From NCBI GenBank assembly GCA_042701975.1, contig CP170561.1:1984001-2048000 (forward strand): 64,000 nt of DNA. The letters run 5' to 3'. The stretch's first letter is position 1; the number at the start of each line of letters is the position of its first letter. Positions 43,529-52,966 of the stretch are shown piece by piece. Source of the stretch: JAFALK01 sp042701975 (GTDB lineage: Bacteria > Pseudomonadota > Gammaproteobacteria > Burkholderiales > Burkholderiaceae_C). The translations under genes were made by a program, and so were the position numbers. The notes beneath the pieces were generated by a model. It saw only the letters and a list, made by a program, of their open reading frames with translations. It did no database searches and was not told the DNA's origin.

Positions 43529-44177
43529 TTTGCATGATGTAGCCGACGCCTCGAACGGTGCGGATGTGTCCATCGCCGATCTTCTTGCGCAGATTGGAGA
43601 TGTGCACATCCAGCGTCGCGCCGTCGCTGAAGGGCAGGGCGCGGCGTTCCAGCTCCGCGCGGGTGAGAACGCGATCGGCCTGCTTCATCAGCGTGAGCAA
43701 CAGCGCGTATTCGGTCTTGGAGAGCAGCACGGACTCGCCGTCGAGCGTGACGCGCATGCGGCGTTCTTCGAGCGTGAGGTTGCCCGAGATCCACAGCGCC
43801 TCGGTCTCGGTCGGCGCGCCGCTGCGGCGCAGGATGGCGCGCAGGCGCACCAGCAGCTCGGGAATCTCGAAGGGCTTGATCAGGTAGTCGTCCGCGCCGT
43901 TGTCGAAGCCGCGCAGCCGGTCGCGCAGGCCGTCGCGCGCTGTGATGATGAGCACGGGCACATTCAGTCCCGCGGCGCGGATGGACTGGATCACGTCGTT
44001 GCCGTCGGCATCGGGCAGGCCCAGGTCGAGCAGCACGGCGTCGAAGTCCTCGGCCTGCAGACGCTCGACCGCGTGCGCGGCCATGCGCAACCAGACGATC
44101 TGGTGGCCCTCTTCCTTGAACACGGTCAGCAGGGCCTGGCCGATGTTCAGGTCGTCTTCGATCATCAGGAGTTTCAC
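43512..44177 (-). CDS. OmpR/PhoB-type response regulator
   Basis: 221 residues. The receiver has IEDDLNIGQ, the phospho-acceptor Asp in LLDLGLPDADGND, the Thr in LIITARD and the Lys in YLIKPFEIPELL. The winged-helix effector (about 125-215) ends DVHISNLRKKIGDGHIRTVRGVGYIM. It is the QseB/TctD-like type. It is divergent from the TonB receptor; repeated motifs in the shared intergenic region may be its binding sites. Confidence 0.93.
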   Translation of the reverse strand: MKLLMIEDDLNIGQALLTVFKEEGHQIVWLRMAAHAVERLQAEDFDAVLLDLGLPDADGNDVIQSIRAAGLNVPVLIITARDGLRDRLRGFDNGADDYLIKPFEIPELLVRLRAILRRSGAPTETEALWISGNLTLEERRMRVTLDGESVLLSKTEYALLLTLMKQADRVLTRAELERRALPFSDGATLDVHISNLRKKIGDGHIRTVRGVGYIMQSGNAA

Positions 44178-44222
44178 GCGGCCAGTTTAGTCCCGCGTGC
44201 ATCGGCTGATGGCGCTCACATA

Positions 44223-44296
44223 CCGCTGAATCTTCAGGTTAGCTTCAATGGTGCTTCATGGGAGCTAAAGCTGAATCTTTAGAGAGTCTTCAGCGG
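44223..44296. promoter_or_regulatory. Shared regulatory region between response regulator and TonB receptor
   Basis: The 225-base gap contains the direct repeat gctgaatctt (44225 and about 44270) and an inverted pair ccgctgaa (44223-44230) / ttcagcgg (44289-44296). OmpR-type regulators bind tandem direct repeats of this size. The region therefore may serve both divergent genes; the binding protein is an inference from position. Confidence 0.5.
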
Positions 44297-44402
44297 CTCG
44301 CAGTCCCGATTGACGCTCCAATGCGCGCTCTTGATCATCGCGTCCGTTCCGCCAAGAGAACACAGACCGATCACGACGACTACAACATTGGAGAGACAAG
44401 AC

Positions 44403-47252
44403 ATGGTCAAGACACCGGCCCTGAGGCCTATTGCCCAAGCGTGTGCCCAAGCGTGTGCCCAAGCGTGCGCCCAGGCCTGCGCGCTGGCACTGCTGGCGAT
44501 CCCCGCCGCCCACGCGCAGACGGCTGACAAGGCAGCCGACAAGACCGCCGATACCCAGCAGCTGGAGACGGTCGTCGTCGACGGCATCCGCAAGGGCATC
44601 GAGGACTCCATCGCCACCAAGCGCAATGCCACTTCCATCGTGGAGTCGGTGTCCTCCGAAGACATCGGCAAGCTGCCGGACGTGACGGTGGCCGAATCGC
44701 TGAGCCGCGTGGCCGGCGTGGCGACGCAGCGCGACAAGGTCAACGGCCGCGCCACGCAGGTGAGCGTGCGCGGCATGTCGCCGGCCTTCAACGGCTCGCT
44801 GCTCAACGGTCGCGAGCAGGCTTCGACCAGCGATGCGCGCAGCCCGGAGTTCGATCTCTTTCCCGCAGCGCTGACCAGCAGCCTGCTGATCTACAAGACG
44901 CCGGAAGCGAGCCTGGTGGGCCAGGGCCTGGCGTCCACCATCGACCTGCGCACGATCCGTCCGCTGGACTACGGCAAGCGCGTGATTGCCGGCGGCCACA
45001 TGCGCGAGAAGCTCGGCGTTGATGCGGGCTCCGATACCGGAACGGGTCACCGCTCCAACCTGGTCTATGTGGACCAGTTCGCCAGCAAGACCTTCGGCGT
45101 GGCCGTGGGCCTGTCCAGCTTCCGCGAGGACAACGGCGGCGAGCTGCGCTTCGACAATTGGGGCGGCTGGGCGCCGACGGTCGACTACAACGGCCAGCAG
45201 GTAGCGGTGCCGGGCGGATTCCTGGCCGAGACGGTCAAGCGCAAGAGCAGCCGCGATGCGGCCTTCGGCACGCTGCAGTACAAGCCGAGCAGCAACTTCA
45301 AGACGACGCTGGACCTGCTGTATTCGCGCGGCAACCAGCAGGAGAAGCACACCGGCATCGAAGGCGCCGTGCCTTTCGGCACCGGCCCGTACGACTCGAA
45401 CGGCGCACTCACCAACGCCACCATCGTCAACGGCGTGGCCACCAGCGGCACCTTCAGCAACTACAAGGCTGACGTGCGCAACCACATGTACTCGAACAAG
45501 GACCACCTGTCCTCCGTCGGCCTGAACAGCGAACTGCGCACGGGCGACTGGCGTTGGGAGCTGGACGTCGGGCACTCGCGTGGCGTGAAGAACATCAGCA
45601 ACTTCGAGACGACCGCAGGCCAGCCGGGCAACACGCCGGACGCGCAGCTGGGCTCGATCACCTTCAGCGGTTTCAACGGCCAGAACTTCATGGATGTGAA
45701 GTACGCGCCGAGCCTGAACTACGCGGATCGCAAGGTCGCCTTGCTGACCGACGTGGACGGCTGGGGCGGCGGCCCGAACAGCCCGCAGGCTGGCTATGTC
45801 TCGCTGCCAACCATCACTGACACCGTCAACACGCTGCGCTTCACCGCGCATGACGACGCCGGCTGGGGGCCGTTCGATGGCACACGCTACGGCTTCAACT
45901 ACACCAAGCGCGACAAGGCGCGCCTGGGCCAGGAAGGTCGTCTCTACGTGCTGGGCGGCAATGGCTACGCATCGGTGACGATGCCCGGTTCGGAGACGGC
46001 GATGGCCGGCGCCTCGGGCATCCAGGTGGCCAGCTGGGATCCGACCGGATCGCTGGGCAGCATCTACGGCATGACGCGCTGGGTGGACCAGACCGTGCTG
46101 TCGCGCGACTGGACGGTGGGCGAGAAGGTCGGCACCGCCTACGCGGTCGGTGACTTCAGTGGCAAGCTGGGCAGCGTGGGCTACAGCGGCAACATCGGCT
46201 TCCAGCTGGTGCACACGCAGCAGAGCGCCACCGGCAACCAGGTGGACCTGGCCAACTGCACGGGCATCACCGTGGACAGCTGCCCGTACAAGGTGCGCAC
46301 CGACGGCACGAGCTACGACGACTTCCTGCCGAGCCTGAACCTGACCTTCGACCTGGGCAACCAGCAGCTGTTGCGCATCGGCGCGGGCAAGCAGGTGGCG
46401 CGCGCCAACCTGAACGACATGAAGGCCAGCCTGGACTTCGCGGTGCAGAACGCCACCTCACTGCAACCGGCGCTGACGGGCTTTGCGGGCAACCCGCAGC
46501 TCAAACCCTACAAGGCGAAGGCGCTGGACGTCTCGTGGGAGAAGTACTTCGACAAGTACGGCTACATCAGCGTGGCGGCTTTCTACAAGAAGCTGGACAA
46601 CTACATCATCAACGCGCCGCGGCCCTTCGACTTCGGCCCCTACACCGGTGCCAACACGCCGCTGCCCACGAGTGGCCCGTACAAGAACTCGACGCAGGGC
46701 TTCCTAACGCAGCCCGTCAACGGCGACGGTGGCAATCTGCGTGGCGTGGAACTCACAGCCAACCTGCCGTTCCGCATGTTCACGAGCTGGCTGGATGGAT
46801 TCGGCATCACGGTGAGCCACTCATACAGCGAGAGCTCGATCGGCCTGCCCACCAGCGGCTTCGTGAGCCCGGAGAACGGCCCGGTGTTCAAAGACGTGGT
46901 CACGCAGATCGGCCTGCCGGGCCTGTCGAAGAACGTGACGTCAGCGCGCCTGTACTACGAGGCGCACGGCTTCCAGCTGAGCTACGCGGCGTACAAGCGC
47001 TCGGACTTCATCGGCCAGATCCTGGACTACCGCAGCGATGCGCAGTTCACGTACATCAAGGCCGAAACCATCGTCGATGCGCAGATCGGCTATGAATTCC
47101 AGGGCGGCTGGTTGAAGGGCCTGTCCGTGCTGCTGCAGGGCCACAATCTGTCGAACACGCCGTTCCGCGAGTACACGAGCAATCCGGACATCGTCACCAA
47201 CCAGATCAAGTACGGCAAGACCTACCGACTGGGTGTGAACTACAAGTACTGA
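44403..47252 (+). CDS. TonB-dependent receptor of the glucan locus
   Basis: 949 residues. A signal peptide of unusual form contains four tandem Gln-Ala-Cys-Ala units and ends IPAAHAQ. Then come a short acidic linker, a TonB-box-like LETVVVDG, the plug (SIVESVSSEDIGKLPDVTVAESLSRVAGV, VSVRGM) and a 22-strand barrel ending in aromatic RLGVNYKY. The N-terminus and length fit the Caulobacter/Xanthomonas carbohydrate-type receptor group. It should take up an oligosaccharide with TonB-ExbBD energy. A GGAGAG ribosome site precedes the ATG. A terminator follows, then GH13 and GH97 enzymes. Confidence 0.9.
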   Translation: MVKTPALRPIAQACAQACAQACAQACALALLAIPAAHAQTADKAADKTADTQQLETVVVDGIRKGIEDSIATKRNATSIVESVSSEDIGKLPDVTVAESLSRVAGVATQRDKVNGRATQVSVRGMSPAFNGSLLNGREQASTSDARSPEFDLFPAALTSSLLIYKTPEASLVGQGLASTIDLRTIRPLDYGKRVIAGGHMREKLGVDAGSDTGTGHRSNLVYVDQFASKTFGVAVGLSSFREDNGGELRFDNWGGWAPTVDYNGQQVAVPGGFLAETVKRKSSRDAAFGTLQYKPSSNFKTTLDLLYSRGNQQEKHTGIEGAVPFGTGPYDSNGALTNATIVNGVATSGTFSNYKADVRNHMYSNKDHLSSVGLNSELRTGDWRWELDVGHSRGVKNISNFETTAGQPGNTPDAQLGSITFSGFNGQNFMDVKYAPSLNYADRKVALLTDVDGWGGGPNSPQAGYVSLPTITDTVNTLRFTAHDDAGWGPFDGTRYGFNYTKRDKARLGQEGRLYVLGGNGYASVTMPGSETAMAGASGIQVASWDPTGSLGSIYGMTRWVDQTVLSRDWTVGEKVGTAYAVGDFSGKLGSVGYSGNIGFQLVHTQQSATGNQVDLANCTGITVDSCPYKVRTDGTSYDDFLPSLNLTFDLGNQQLLRIGAGKQVARANLNDMKASLDFAVQNATSLQPALTGFAGNPQLKPYKAKALDVSWEKYFDKYGYISVAAFYKKLDNYIINAPRPFDFGPYTGANTPLPTSGPYKNSTQGFLTQPVNGDGGNLRGVELTANLPFRMFTSWLDGFGITVSHSYSESSIGLPTSGFVSPENGPVFKDVVTQIGLPGLSKNVTSARLYYEAHGFQLSYAAYKRSDFIGQILDYRSDAQFTYIKAETIVDAQIGYEFQGGWLKGLSVLLQGHNLSNTPFREYTSNPDIVTNQIKYGKTYRLGVNYKY
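44433..44480. repeat. Four 12-bp tandem repeats in the TonB-receptor signal peptide
   Basis: Units of gcccaagcgtgt with slight divergence encode Ala-Gln-Ala-Cys in frame. Being a multiple of three, gain or loss of a unit lengthens or shortens the signal peptide without breaking the frame. Confidence 0.85.
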
Positions 47253-47268
47253 TTCCATTGCTCCGCCT

Positions 47269-47310
47269 GCCGCGCTCCTTCTTGCTTGCCAAGGCGGAGC
47301 GCGGCTTTTT
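47269..47310 (+). terminator. Rho-independent terminator after the TonB receptor
   Basis: A perfect ten-base stem (gccgcgctcc against ggagcgcggc) closes a 17-base loop and is followed by five Ts. It separates the receptor transcript from the glycosidase operon. Confidence 0.88.
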
Positions 47311-47344
47311 CTGACCTGGTCCGATTCAGAAGCATCTTTTCGAC

Positions 47345-48730
47345 GTGCCTTCCAAAGCTCCCTTCCTCCGCCTCGCCGCTTCGTTGTTGCTGGCCTTCAC
47401 CCTCGTGACTGCATCGAACGCAGCGCCCGGCGAGATCGACCAGCCCAAGCCCTACGTGCAGTTCAAGCATCCGGACTGGGCCAAGGACGCGACGCTGTAT
47501 GAGCTCAACACGCGCCAGTTCACGCCCGAAGGCACGCTGGCCGCGGCCGAAACGCAGCTGCCACGCCTGGCCCAGCTCGGCGTGGGCATCCTGTGGCTGA
47601 TGCCCATCCACCCGATCGGCGAGGTGCAGCGCAAAGGCAGCCTGGGCAGCCCGTATGCCGTGCGTGACTATCGGGCGGTGAGCCCAGAGCTCGGCACGCT
47701 GGCCGATCTGCGCCGCTTCGTCGCCACGGCGCACAAGCTTGGCATGCACGTGATCCTCGACTGGGTGGGCAACCACACGGCCTGGGACAACGTGCTCGTG
47801 AAGACACATCCCGACTGGTATGTGCGCGACGAGCACGGCCGCTTCCAGCCCACGCCCTGGTACGACTGGGCCGACATCATCGACCTGGACTACGACCAGC
47901 CCGGCTTGCGCCACTACATGCGCGAGGCCCTGCAGTACTGGGTGCGCGAGGCCGACATCGACGGCTACCGCGTCGACGCCGCGGGCCTGAGCCCGCTGGA
48001 CTTCTGGGAGCAGGCGGCGAGCGATCTGCGCGCCATCAAGCCCGTCTTCCTGCTCGCCGAATGGGAGAGCCGCGACCTGCATGCGCGGGCTTTTGACGCC
48101 ACCTACGCCTGGTCGTGGTGGGACGGCATGAAGCTGGTCGCCGAAGGCCGGGCCGACGCCACCTCGCTGCATCCGTACTACGCGTGGAACCGCAAGTTCT
48201 ATCCACGCGATGCCTACCGCATGCTCTATACGACCAACCACGACAAAAACTCGTGGGAGGGCACCGAGTACGAGATCTTCGGCCTGGCTGCAGAGGCCGC
48301 CAGGGTGCTGAGCTTCATCAGCGAAGGCCTGCCGATGGTCTACAACGGCCAGGAGGCCGGCAACCGCAAGCGCCTGGCCTTCTTCGAGCGCGACCCGATC
48401 GCATGGAAGGCCGCGCCCGAGGGTGAGCTGCTCGCCCGACTGATCGCGCTGAAAAAGCGCCACTCGGCCCTGTGGAACGGCGCCGCCGGCGCGTTGATGG
48501 AGCCGGTGCCCAACAGTGCGCCGCAGCAGGTGCTGAGCTTTGTGCGGGCCGATGCCAGGAGCAAGGTGCTGGCGGTCTTCAATCTCTCGGCCAAGCCGGT
48601 GCAGGTGCAGTTCAAGGGCGAGCGCGCGGCCGGGCGCTACAAGGATTTTTCCAGCGGTGCCGAAGTGTCGATGAAGGATGACGGCACGCTCACGCTGCCG
48701 GCCTGGGGTTGGCGGGTCTTCGTGCAATGA
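47345..48730 (+). CDS. GH13 alpha-amylase-family glycosidase, exported
   Basis: 461 residues. A signal peptide (about 1-27, VTASNA) precedes a (beta/alpha)8 catalytic barrel: ILWLMPIHPIG, DWVGNHTA, IDGYRVDAAG with nucleophile Asp211, the general acid Glu239 in LLAEWESRD and the transition-state Asp in TTNHDKNS. A short C-terminal beta domain follows. It hydrolyses alpha-1,4-glucan-type linkages in the periplasm. The start is GTG 47345. Its stop overlaps the GH97 start by 4 bases (ATGA), so both act in one pathway. Confidence 0.9.
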   Translation: MPSKAPFLRLAASLLLAFTLVTASNAAPGEIDQPKPYVQFKHPDWAKDATLYELNTRQFTPEGTLAAAETQLPRLAQLGVGILWLMPIHPIGEVQRKGSLGSPYAVRDYRAVSPELGTLADLRRFVATAHKLGMHVILDWVGNHTAWDNVLVKTHPDWYVRDEHGRFQPTPWYDWADIIDLDYDQPGLRHYMREALQYWVREADIDGYRVDAAGLSPLDFWEQAASDLRAIKPVFLLAEWESRDLHARAFDATYAWSWWDGMKLVAEGRADATSLHPYYAWNRKFYPRDAYRMLYTTNHDKNSWEGTEYEIFGLAAEAARVLSFISEGLPMVYNGQEAGNRKRLAFFERDPIAWKAAPEGELLARLIALKKRHSALWNGAAGALMEPVPNSAPQQVLSFVRADARSKVLAVFNLSAKPVQVQFKGERAAGRYKDFSSGAEVSMKDDGTLTLPAWGWRVFVQ

Positions 48731-50802
48731 AGCGCTGGCTGTGGCTGATGGCGTTGGTGGCCACGTTCGCGCACGCTGGTGATCTCGCTCGCGTTCAATC
48801 GCCTGACGGCCAAATCGCACTGACCGTTCAGACCGATGCCGACGGCCGCCTGGCCTATCGCGTGGACCGCCGGGGGCAGCCGCTGGTGGCGCCGTCTCGC
48901 CTGGGCTTCGTGCTCGCCAATGCGCACCAGCTCGACGGTGGCTTCGTGCTGCGCGCGCAGAGAACCAGCGATCACGACGACACCTGGGAGCAGGCTTGGG
49001 GCGAGAGCCGCTGGGTCCGCAATCACTACCGCGAGCTGTTCATCGAGCTGGAGCAGCCTGAGCCCGCTCATCGACGCATGTCGCTGCGCTTTCGCGTCTT
49101 CAATGAGGGTCTGGGCTTTCGCTACGAGCTGCCCGAGCAGGCGGCCTTGGCGGAGACGCGCATCCTCGACGAGCTGACCGAGTTCGACTTCGCCGAGCCC
49201 ACCACCGCCTGGTGGGTCGCAGCTGGCGAGCGACTCGTGCTGGAGTACCCGGTGCAGCGCGGTCCGCTGGCGGAAGTGGGTTTGGCCAACACGCCGCTGA
49301 CGATGCGCACCAAGGGTGGCGTGCATCTGGCGTTGCACGAGGCTGCGCTGGTGGACTACGCCGCGATGTGGGTGCGCAAGGTGCAGGGCCAGAAGCTGCG
49401 CGTGCAACTGGCGCCTGCCAGCACCGGCGCACCAGTGGAGAAGCGCGGCGCCTTCGTCACGCCGTGGCGCACGCTGCAGGTGGCAGACAGCGCGGCGGCG
49501 CTCTATGCCTCGTCGGACCTCGTGCTCAACCTGAACGAGCCCAACCGGCTGGGCGATGTGTCGAGCTGGTTCAAGCCCGGCAAATTCGTCGGCGTGTGGT
49601 GGGCCATGCACCTGGATCGCGAGACCTGGTCGAGCGGCCCGCGCCACGGCGCCAACACGGCCAACGTCAGGCGCCACATCGACTTCGCGGCCGAGAACGG
49701 CTTCGGCGGGGTGCTGGTGGAAGGCTGGAACATCGGCTGGGATGGCAACTGGGTGGGCAGCACCTCGGCTTTCGAGTACACAAGGTCGATGGCGGATTTA
49801 GATCTTGAAGCGTTGGCCGCCTACGCGAAGCAGCGCGGCGTGAAGCTCGTCGGCCATCACGAGACCGGCGGCAACGTGGTGCGCTACGAGCAGCAGATGG
49901 AGGCCGCTTACGCGCTGTACGAGAGGCTTGGCGTTGACGTCGTGAAATCGGGTTATGTCACCGATGCCGGCGCCGCGCAGTTCGCCGACGCGGCGGGCGG
50001 CGGCACGCATTTCGGCTTCACCGAATCGCAGGAGGGCGTGCGCCACTACTTGAAGGCCGTGCAGGAGGCCGCGCGCCACCACATCGCCGTCGACACGCAC
50101 GAGCCCGTCAAGGACACCGGCGTGCGCCGCACCTGGCCAAACTGGGTGTCGCGCGAGGGCGCGCGCGGCCAGGAGTACAACGCCTGGGGCGAGCCGATCA
50201 ACACCGTGGGCCACGAGGCGGATCTGGTCTTCACCCGCATGCTCAGCGGGCCGATGGACTTCACGCCGGGCATCCTGAGCCTTGAAGGCGCACGTGGCCG
50301 CAAGCTCAACAGCACGCAGGCGAAGCAACTGGCGCTGTACGTCGTGCTGTATTCGCCGGTCGCGATGGTGCCGGACCTGATCGAGCACTATCGCCGCTGG
50401 CCACAGGCCTTCCAGTTCATCAAGGACGTGCCGACCGATTGGGCCGAGACCCGCGTGCTGGCTGGCGAGGTGGGCGAGTACGCGGTGATGGTCCGAAAGG
50501 ATCGTCGCAGCGAAGACTGGTACCTCGGCGCCGTGACCGATGCGCAGGCGCGCACGGTGCGCGTGCCGCTGGACTTCCTGGCGCCCGGCCGCCGCTATCG
50601 CGCCGAGATCTATCGCGATGGCGATGCCGCCGACTACCGCAACGACCATCGATTCGACCTCGTTGTCGCGCGACGCGAAGTCACGGCGGCCGATGTGCTT
50701 TCGATGCGCCTTGCGCCTGGTGGCGGCTTCGCCGTCCGCATCGCGTCTTTGCAACTCGACGTTGCCGCCGATGAATCACACCATGTGGGCCTGTTCCGCT
50801 GA
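48727..50802 (+). CDS. GH97 alpha-glucosidase/galactosidase-type glycosidase, exported
   Basis: 691 residues. A signal peptide (about 1-17, FAHAGD) precedes the N-terminal beta-sandwich that GH97 enzymes share and a barrel with LVEGWNIGWDGNW, VDVVKSGYV and the acidic run VDTHEPVKDTGVRRTWPNWVSREGARGQE. The Glu in HEP and the Glu in EGARG are in the positions used by SusB-type enzymes for catalysis and calcium. Either alpha-glucosidase or alpha-galactosidase activity is possible; the amylase partner favours glucan. It is followed closely by an RpiR-type regulator. Confidence 0.92.
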   Translation: MKRWLWLMALVATFAHAGDLARVQSPDGQIALTVQTDADGRLAYRVDRRGQPLVAPSRLGFVLANAHQLDGGFVLRAQRTSDHDDTWEQAWGESRWVRNHYRELFIELEQPEPAHRRMSLRFRVFNEGLGFRYELPEQAALAETRILDELTEFDFAEPTTAWWVAAGERLVLEYPVQRGPLAEVGLANTPLTMRTKGGVHLALHEAALVDYAAMWVRKVQGQKLRVQLAPASTGAPVEKRGAFVTPWRTLQVADSAAALYASSDLVLNLNEPNRLGDVSSWFKPGKFVGVWWAMHLDRETWSSGPRHGANTANVRRHIDFAAENGFGGVLVEGWNIGWDGNWVGSTSAFEYTRSMADLDLEALAAYAKQRGVKLVGHHETGGNVVRYEQQMEAAYALYERLGVDVVKSGYVTDAGAAQFADAAGGGTHFGFTESQEGVRHYLKAVQEAARHHIAVDTHEPVKDTGVRRTWPNWVSREGARGQEYNAWGEPINTVGHEADLVFTRMLSGPMDFTPGILSLEGARGRKLNSTQAKQLALYVVLYSPVAMVPDLIEHYRRWPQAFQFIKDVPTDWAETRVLAGEVGEYAVMVRKDRRSEDWYLGAVTDAQARTVRVPLDFLAPGRRYRAEIYRDGDAADYRNDHRFDLVVARREVTAADVLSMRLAPGGGFAVRIASLQLDVAADESHHVGLFR

Positions 50803-50812
50803 AGAGGCCGCC

Positions 50813-51589
50813 ATGGCCGGCCTGTGCGAAGACATTCGCACGGCCTACGCGCGCCTGACCCGCACCGAGAGGCGCGTGGCCGACGTCATCCTGGCCGACC
50901 CTGAAGCCGCGCTGGAGACCGCTACCGCGCAGCTGGCTGAACGGGCGGCGGTCAGTCAGCCGCAGGTGATCCGCTTTTGCCGCGCCATCGGCTTCGAGGG
51001 CGTGACGAGCTTCAAGCGCGCGCTCGCGGGTAGCCTGGCGCTGAGCAGACATGGCCTGGCCCGCGACGGTGCGGCGCATCCCATGCTGGCGCACAGCATC
51101 TCGGCCCTGGCGCGCATGAACGCGCATTGCGATGGAGCCGCGCTGCGGCGCGCAGCAGCGGCTCTGGCCGAAGCCCGGCTGGTCGACGTCTGGGCCGATG
51201 AAGCGCAGCGCCCCTTCGCCGAGCTGGCTGTGCGCGCCCTCTGGCGCCTGGGCCTGCATGCACGGCCGGCGTGGGCGGGCGAAGCGATCTCGCCTGCTGC
51301 GCGGGTGGTCTGCCTGATGCTCGGCGCCGCGCCTGCGGCCCGTTCGACGGTCATGGCCGCTGCTTCGGCGGGGCAGGCCGTGATTGTGCTCTGCGATTCG
51401 CCGCAGGAGGGCTGGTCCGCTGCGACGATCCAGCTCTGCACCGGCCCCGAGCCCGAGGACACGCCGGCCTTGCTGGCGCTGCAGATGCTGTACCTGCTGC
51501 TCGGCGAGGTGCGGCGCCTGAGTGCGTGTAACACGGCCACCGAGCGCCAAATTCCGCACGCGCGCGGCGGCGTCTTCAGTTACAGCTAA
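50813..51589 (+). CDS. RpiR-type transcriptional regulator
   Basis: 258 residues. An N-terminal HTH of the RpiR type reads LTRTERRVADVILADP...ATAQLAERAAVSQPQVIRFCRAIGFEG. The C-terminal half sits where an SIS sugar-phosphate domain is expected but the match is weak (AARSTVMAAASAGQAVIVLCDS). RpiR regulators control sugar-use operons in response to phosphosugars. The start at 50813 has a GAGG site in front. It lies ten bases after GH97 and may regulate this locus. Confidence 0.87.
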   Translation: MAGLCEDIRTAYARLTRTERRVADVILADPEAALETATAQLAERAAVSQPQVIRFCRAIGFEGVTSFKRALAGSLALSRHGLARDGAAHPMLAHSISALARMNAHCDGAALRRAAAALAEARLVDVWADEAQRPFAELAVRALWRLGLHARPAWAGEAISPAARVVCLMLGAAPAARSTVMAAASAGQAVIVLCDSPQEGWSAATIQLCTGPEPEDTPALLALQMLYLLLGEVRRLSACNTATERQIPHARGGVFSYS

Positions 51590-51705
51590 CCCCCATTTCC
51601 AGCGGAATCCCTACAGTCCTGCTCCAGATCTTTCTGATCCTCAGTTGCCAGCCGGCGAGCGACGCCGGGCTGCGGACGGAAGTCCTTGAAGTTGGAGTGC
51701 CGAAC

Positions 51706-52470
51706 GTGGTCGACTGGGGATGGCGCGCGCTGCGCGCAGGGGCAATGTTGTGCGGTCTGGGCCTGACGGGCGCTCTGGCGAACAGTGCGCCGGTTGCACC
51801 GGAGCAGGCGCCCAAGAACGATTTTTCGAGTCAGATCGTGGCAGCCGACGTGCTGCAGGTGATCGAGCGCGCTTTCGAATCGGGCGAGGTGCGCGGCCGG
51901 CCTTTCGCCGTCGTCGACAAGAAGCAGGCCCGCATCTACGTCTTCGATGCCGAAGGCCGTCTGGCCGGCATTGCACCTTCGCTGCTTGGCCTGGCCAAGG
52001 GCGACGAGTCCGCACCGGGCGTCGCCAGCAAGATCGCCACCGGCATTCCGCTCGGTGAGCGAACCACGCCGGCCGGCCGCTTCGAATCGGAGCCGGGCCG
52101 CAACATCAAGGGTGAGGCCATCGTCTGGGTGGACTACGCCGCCGCCATCGCCATCCACCGCCTGCGCCCCGCGCCAGCTGCCGAGCAGCGTCCGCAGCGG
52201 CTCGCATCAGCCAATCCCGAAGATCGACGCATCTCGCTGGGCTGCATCGTCGTGGCGCCGGAGTTCTACGACTCGGTGATCGCGGCGACGCTTGGTCGCC
52301 AGCGTGGCGTGGTGTACGTGCTGCCTGATGCACGCCTGCCCGATGCTCGCCTGCCTGGTGCTCGCCTGCCTGGTGCCCCCGCTACTCAAGCGTCCGCTCG
52401 CGTGCCGGGTGCGGATGACAACATCCAGCCTGAAGCAGCAGGCCGCGTCGCCGTGAAGGCGGGCGGTTGA
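51706..52470 (+). CDS. L,D-transpeptidase-like (YkuD fold) protein, exported
   Basis: About 254 residues. A signal peptide-like N-terminus (VVDWGWRALRAG...GLTGALANS) precedes a domain containing TPAGRFE and IAIHRLRP (His about 151), then the cysteine motif RRISLGCIVV with Cys about 180, the L,D-transpeptidase pattern H...SxGC. These enzymes cross-link peptidoglycan or attach proteins to it. The chosen GTG at 51706 has GGAG eight bases upstream; a GTG at 51697 is possible. The tail contains a DARLP repeat. It is not clear whether it remains catalytic, as no Arg follows the Cys at the usual place. Confidence 0.75.
   Translation: MVDWGWRALRAGAMLCGLGLTGALANSAPVAPEQAPKNDFSSQIVAADVLQVIERAFESGEVRGRPFAVVDKKQARIYVFDAEGRLAGIAPSLLGLAKGDESAPGVASKIATGIPLGERTTPAGRFESEPGRNIKGEAIVWVDYAAAIAIHRLRPAPAAEQRPQRLASANPEDRRISLGCIVVAPEFYDSVIAATLGRQRGVVYVLPDARLPDARLPGARLPGAPATQASARVPGADDNIQPEAAGRVAVKAGG
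52327..52371. repeat. Three 15-bp tandem repeats in the L,D-transpeptidase tail
   Basis: Units of gatgctcgcctgcct type encode Asp/Gly-Ala-Arg-Leu-Pro three times. The length is a multiple of three, so copy-number change keeps the frame. Confidence 0.85.
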
Positions 52471-52521
52471 CCCACCCAATTCAGCGCGCTGTCAGTCCCC
52501 TACAGCAATCGCCAGCCAGAT

Positions 52522-52836
52522 TCACCAGCACTGCAGCTGTCTTGTTGGATCTGCCACGGGAGCGGGCGCATCGTTTGGCCATTCGGTGACAACGCGACCG
52601 TGATTGCCGAGGCCGAGCGCCATTTCTATCTTGATGGTGTATCGCTTGTCGTCACAGATGACGAGGTATTCACTGCCGTCCTCCAGCTCTACGCCACCGA
52701 TCTTTGCGGTCAAGACGGATCGCTCTGAGCCGGCGCTGTCCTTCTCCCAAGGCAACAGCGGCAACCGCGGCTTTCGCTGTAACACGAGCGTGCATTCGCG
52801 CAGCACTCCGTGTTGCAAAACCTCGGCTCGCTTCAT
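52522..52836 (-). CDS. Uncharacterised small protein next to attL
   Basis: 104 residues, not recognised. It is mixed alpha/beta by composition, with LTAKIGGVELEDGSEYLVICDD as the central beta stretch and a Pro/Ala-rich end. A start at 52836 is preferred because GAGG lies nine bases before it; 52860 is an alternative. The open frame extends upstream into the repeated tRNA region, but that stretch is unlikely to be coding. It lies 130 bases from the island's left repeat. Confidence 0.55.
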   Translation of the reverse strand: MKRAEVLQHGVLRECTLVLQRKPRLPLLPWEKDSAGSERSVLTAKIGGVELEDGSEYLVICDDKRYTIKIEMALGLGNHGRVVTEWPNDAPAPVADPTRQLQCW

Positions 52837-52966
52837 TTCCACAATCCTCGATGATTCCATGGCGAGAATCGTAGTCCGGCGGGCCGCGCAGATTCGGTGG
52901 ATTTTCCCAGTTCGGGTCGTACCGCACGACTCACGTTTCAAGCGTCCGGAATGTCTTAGTCGCATA

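Noticed and set aside
42152..43609. A longer sensor-kinase start at 43609
   Set aside because: The extra codons run deep into the response regulator in another frame. A GTG at 43528 with a 17-base overlap is more usual.
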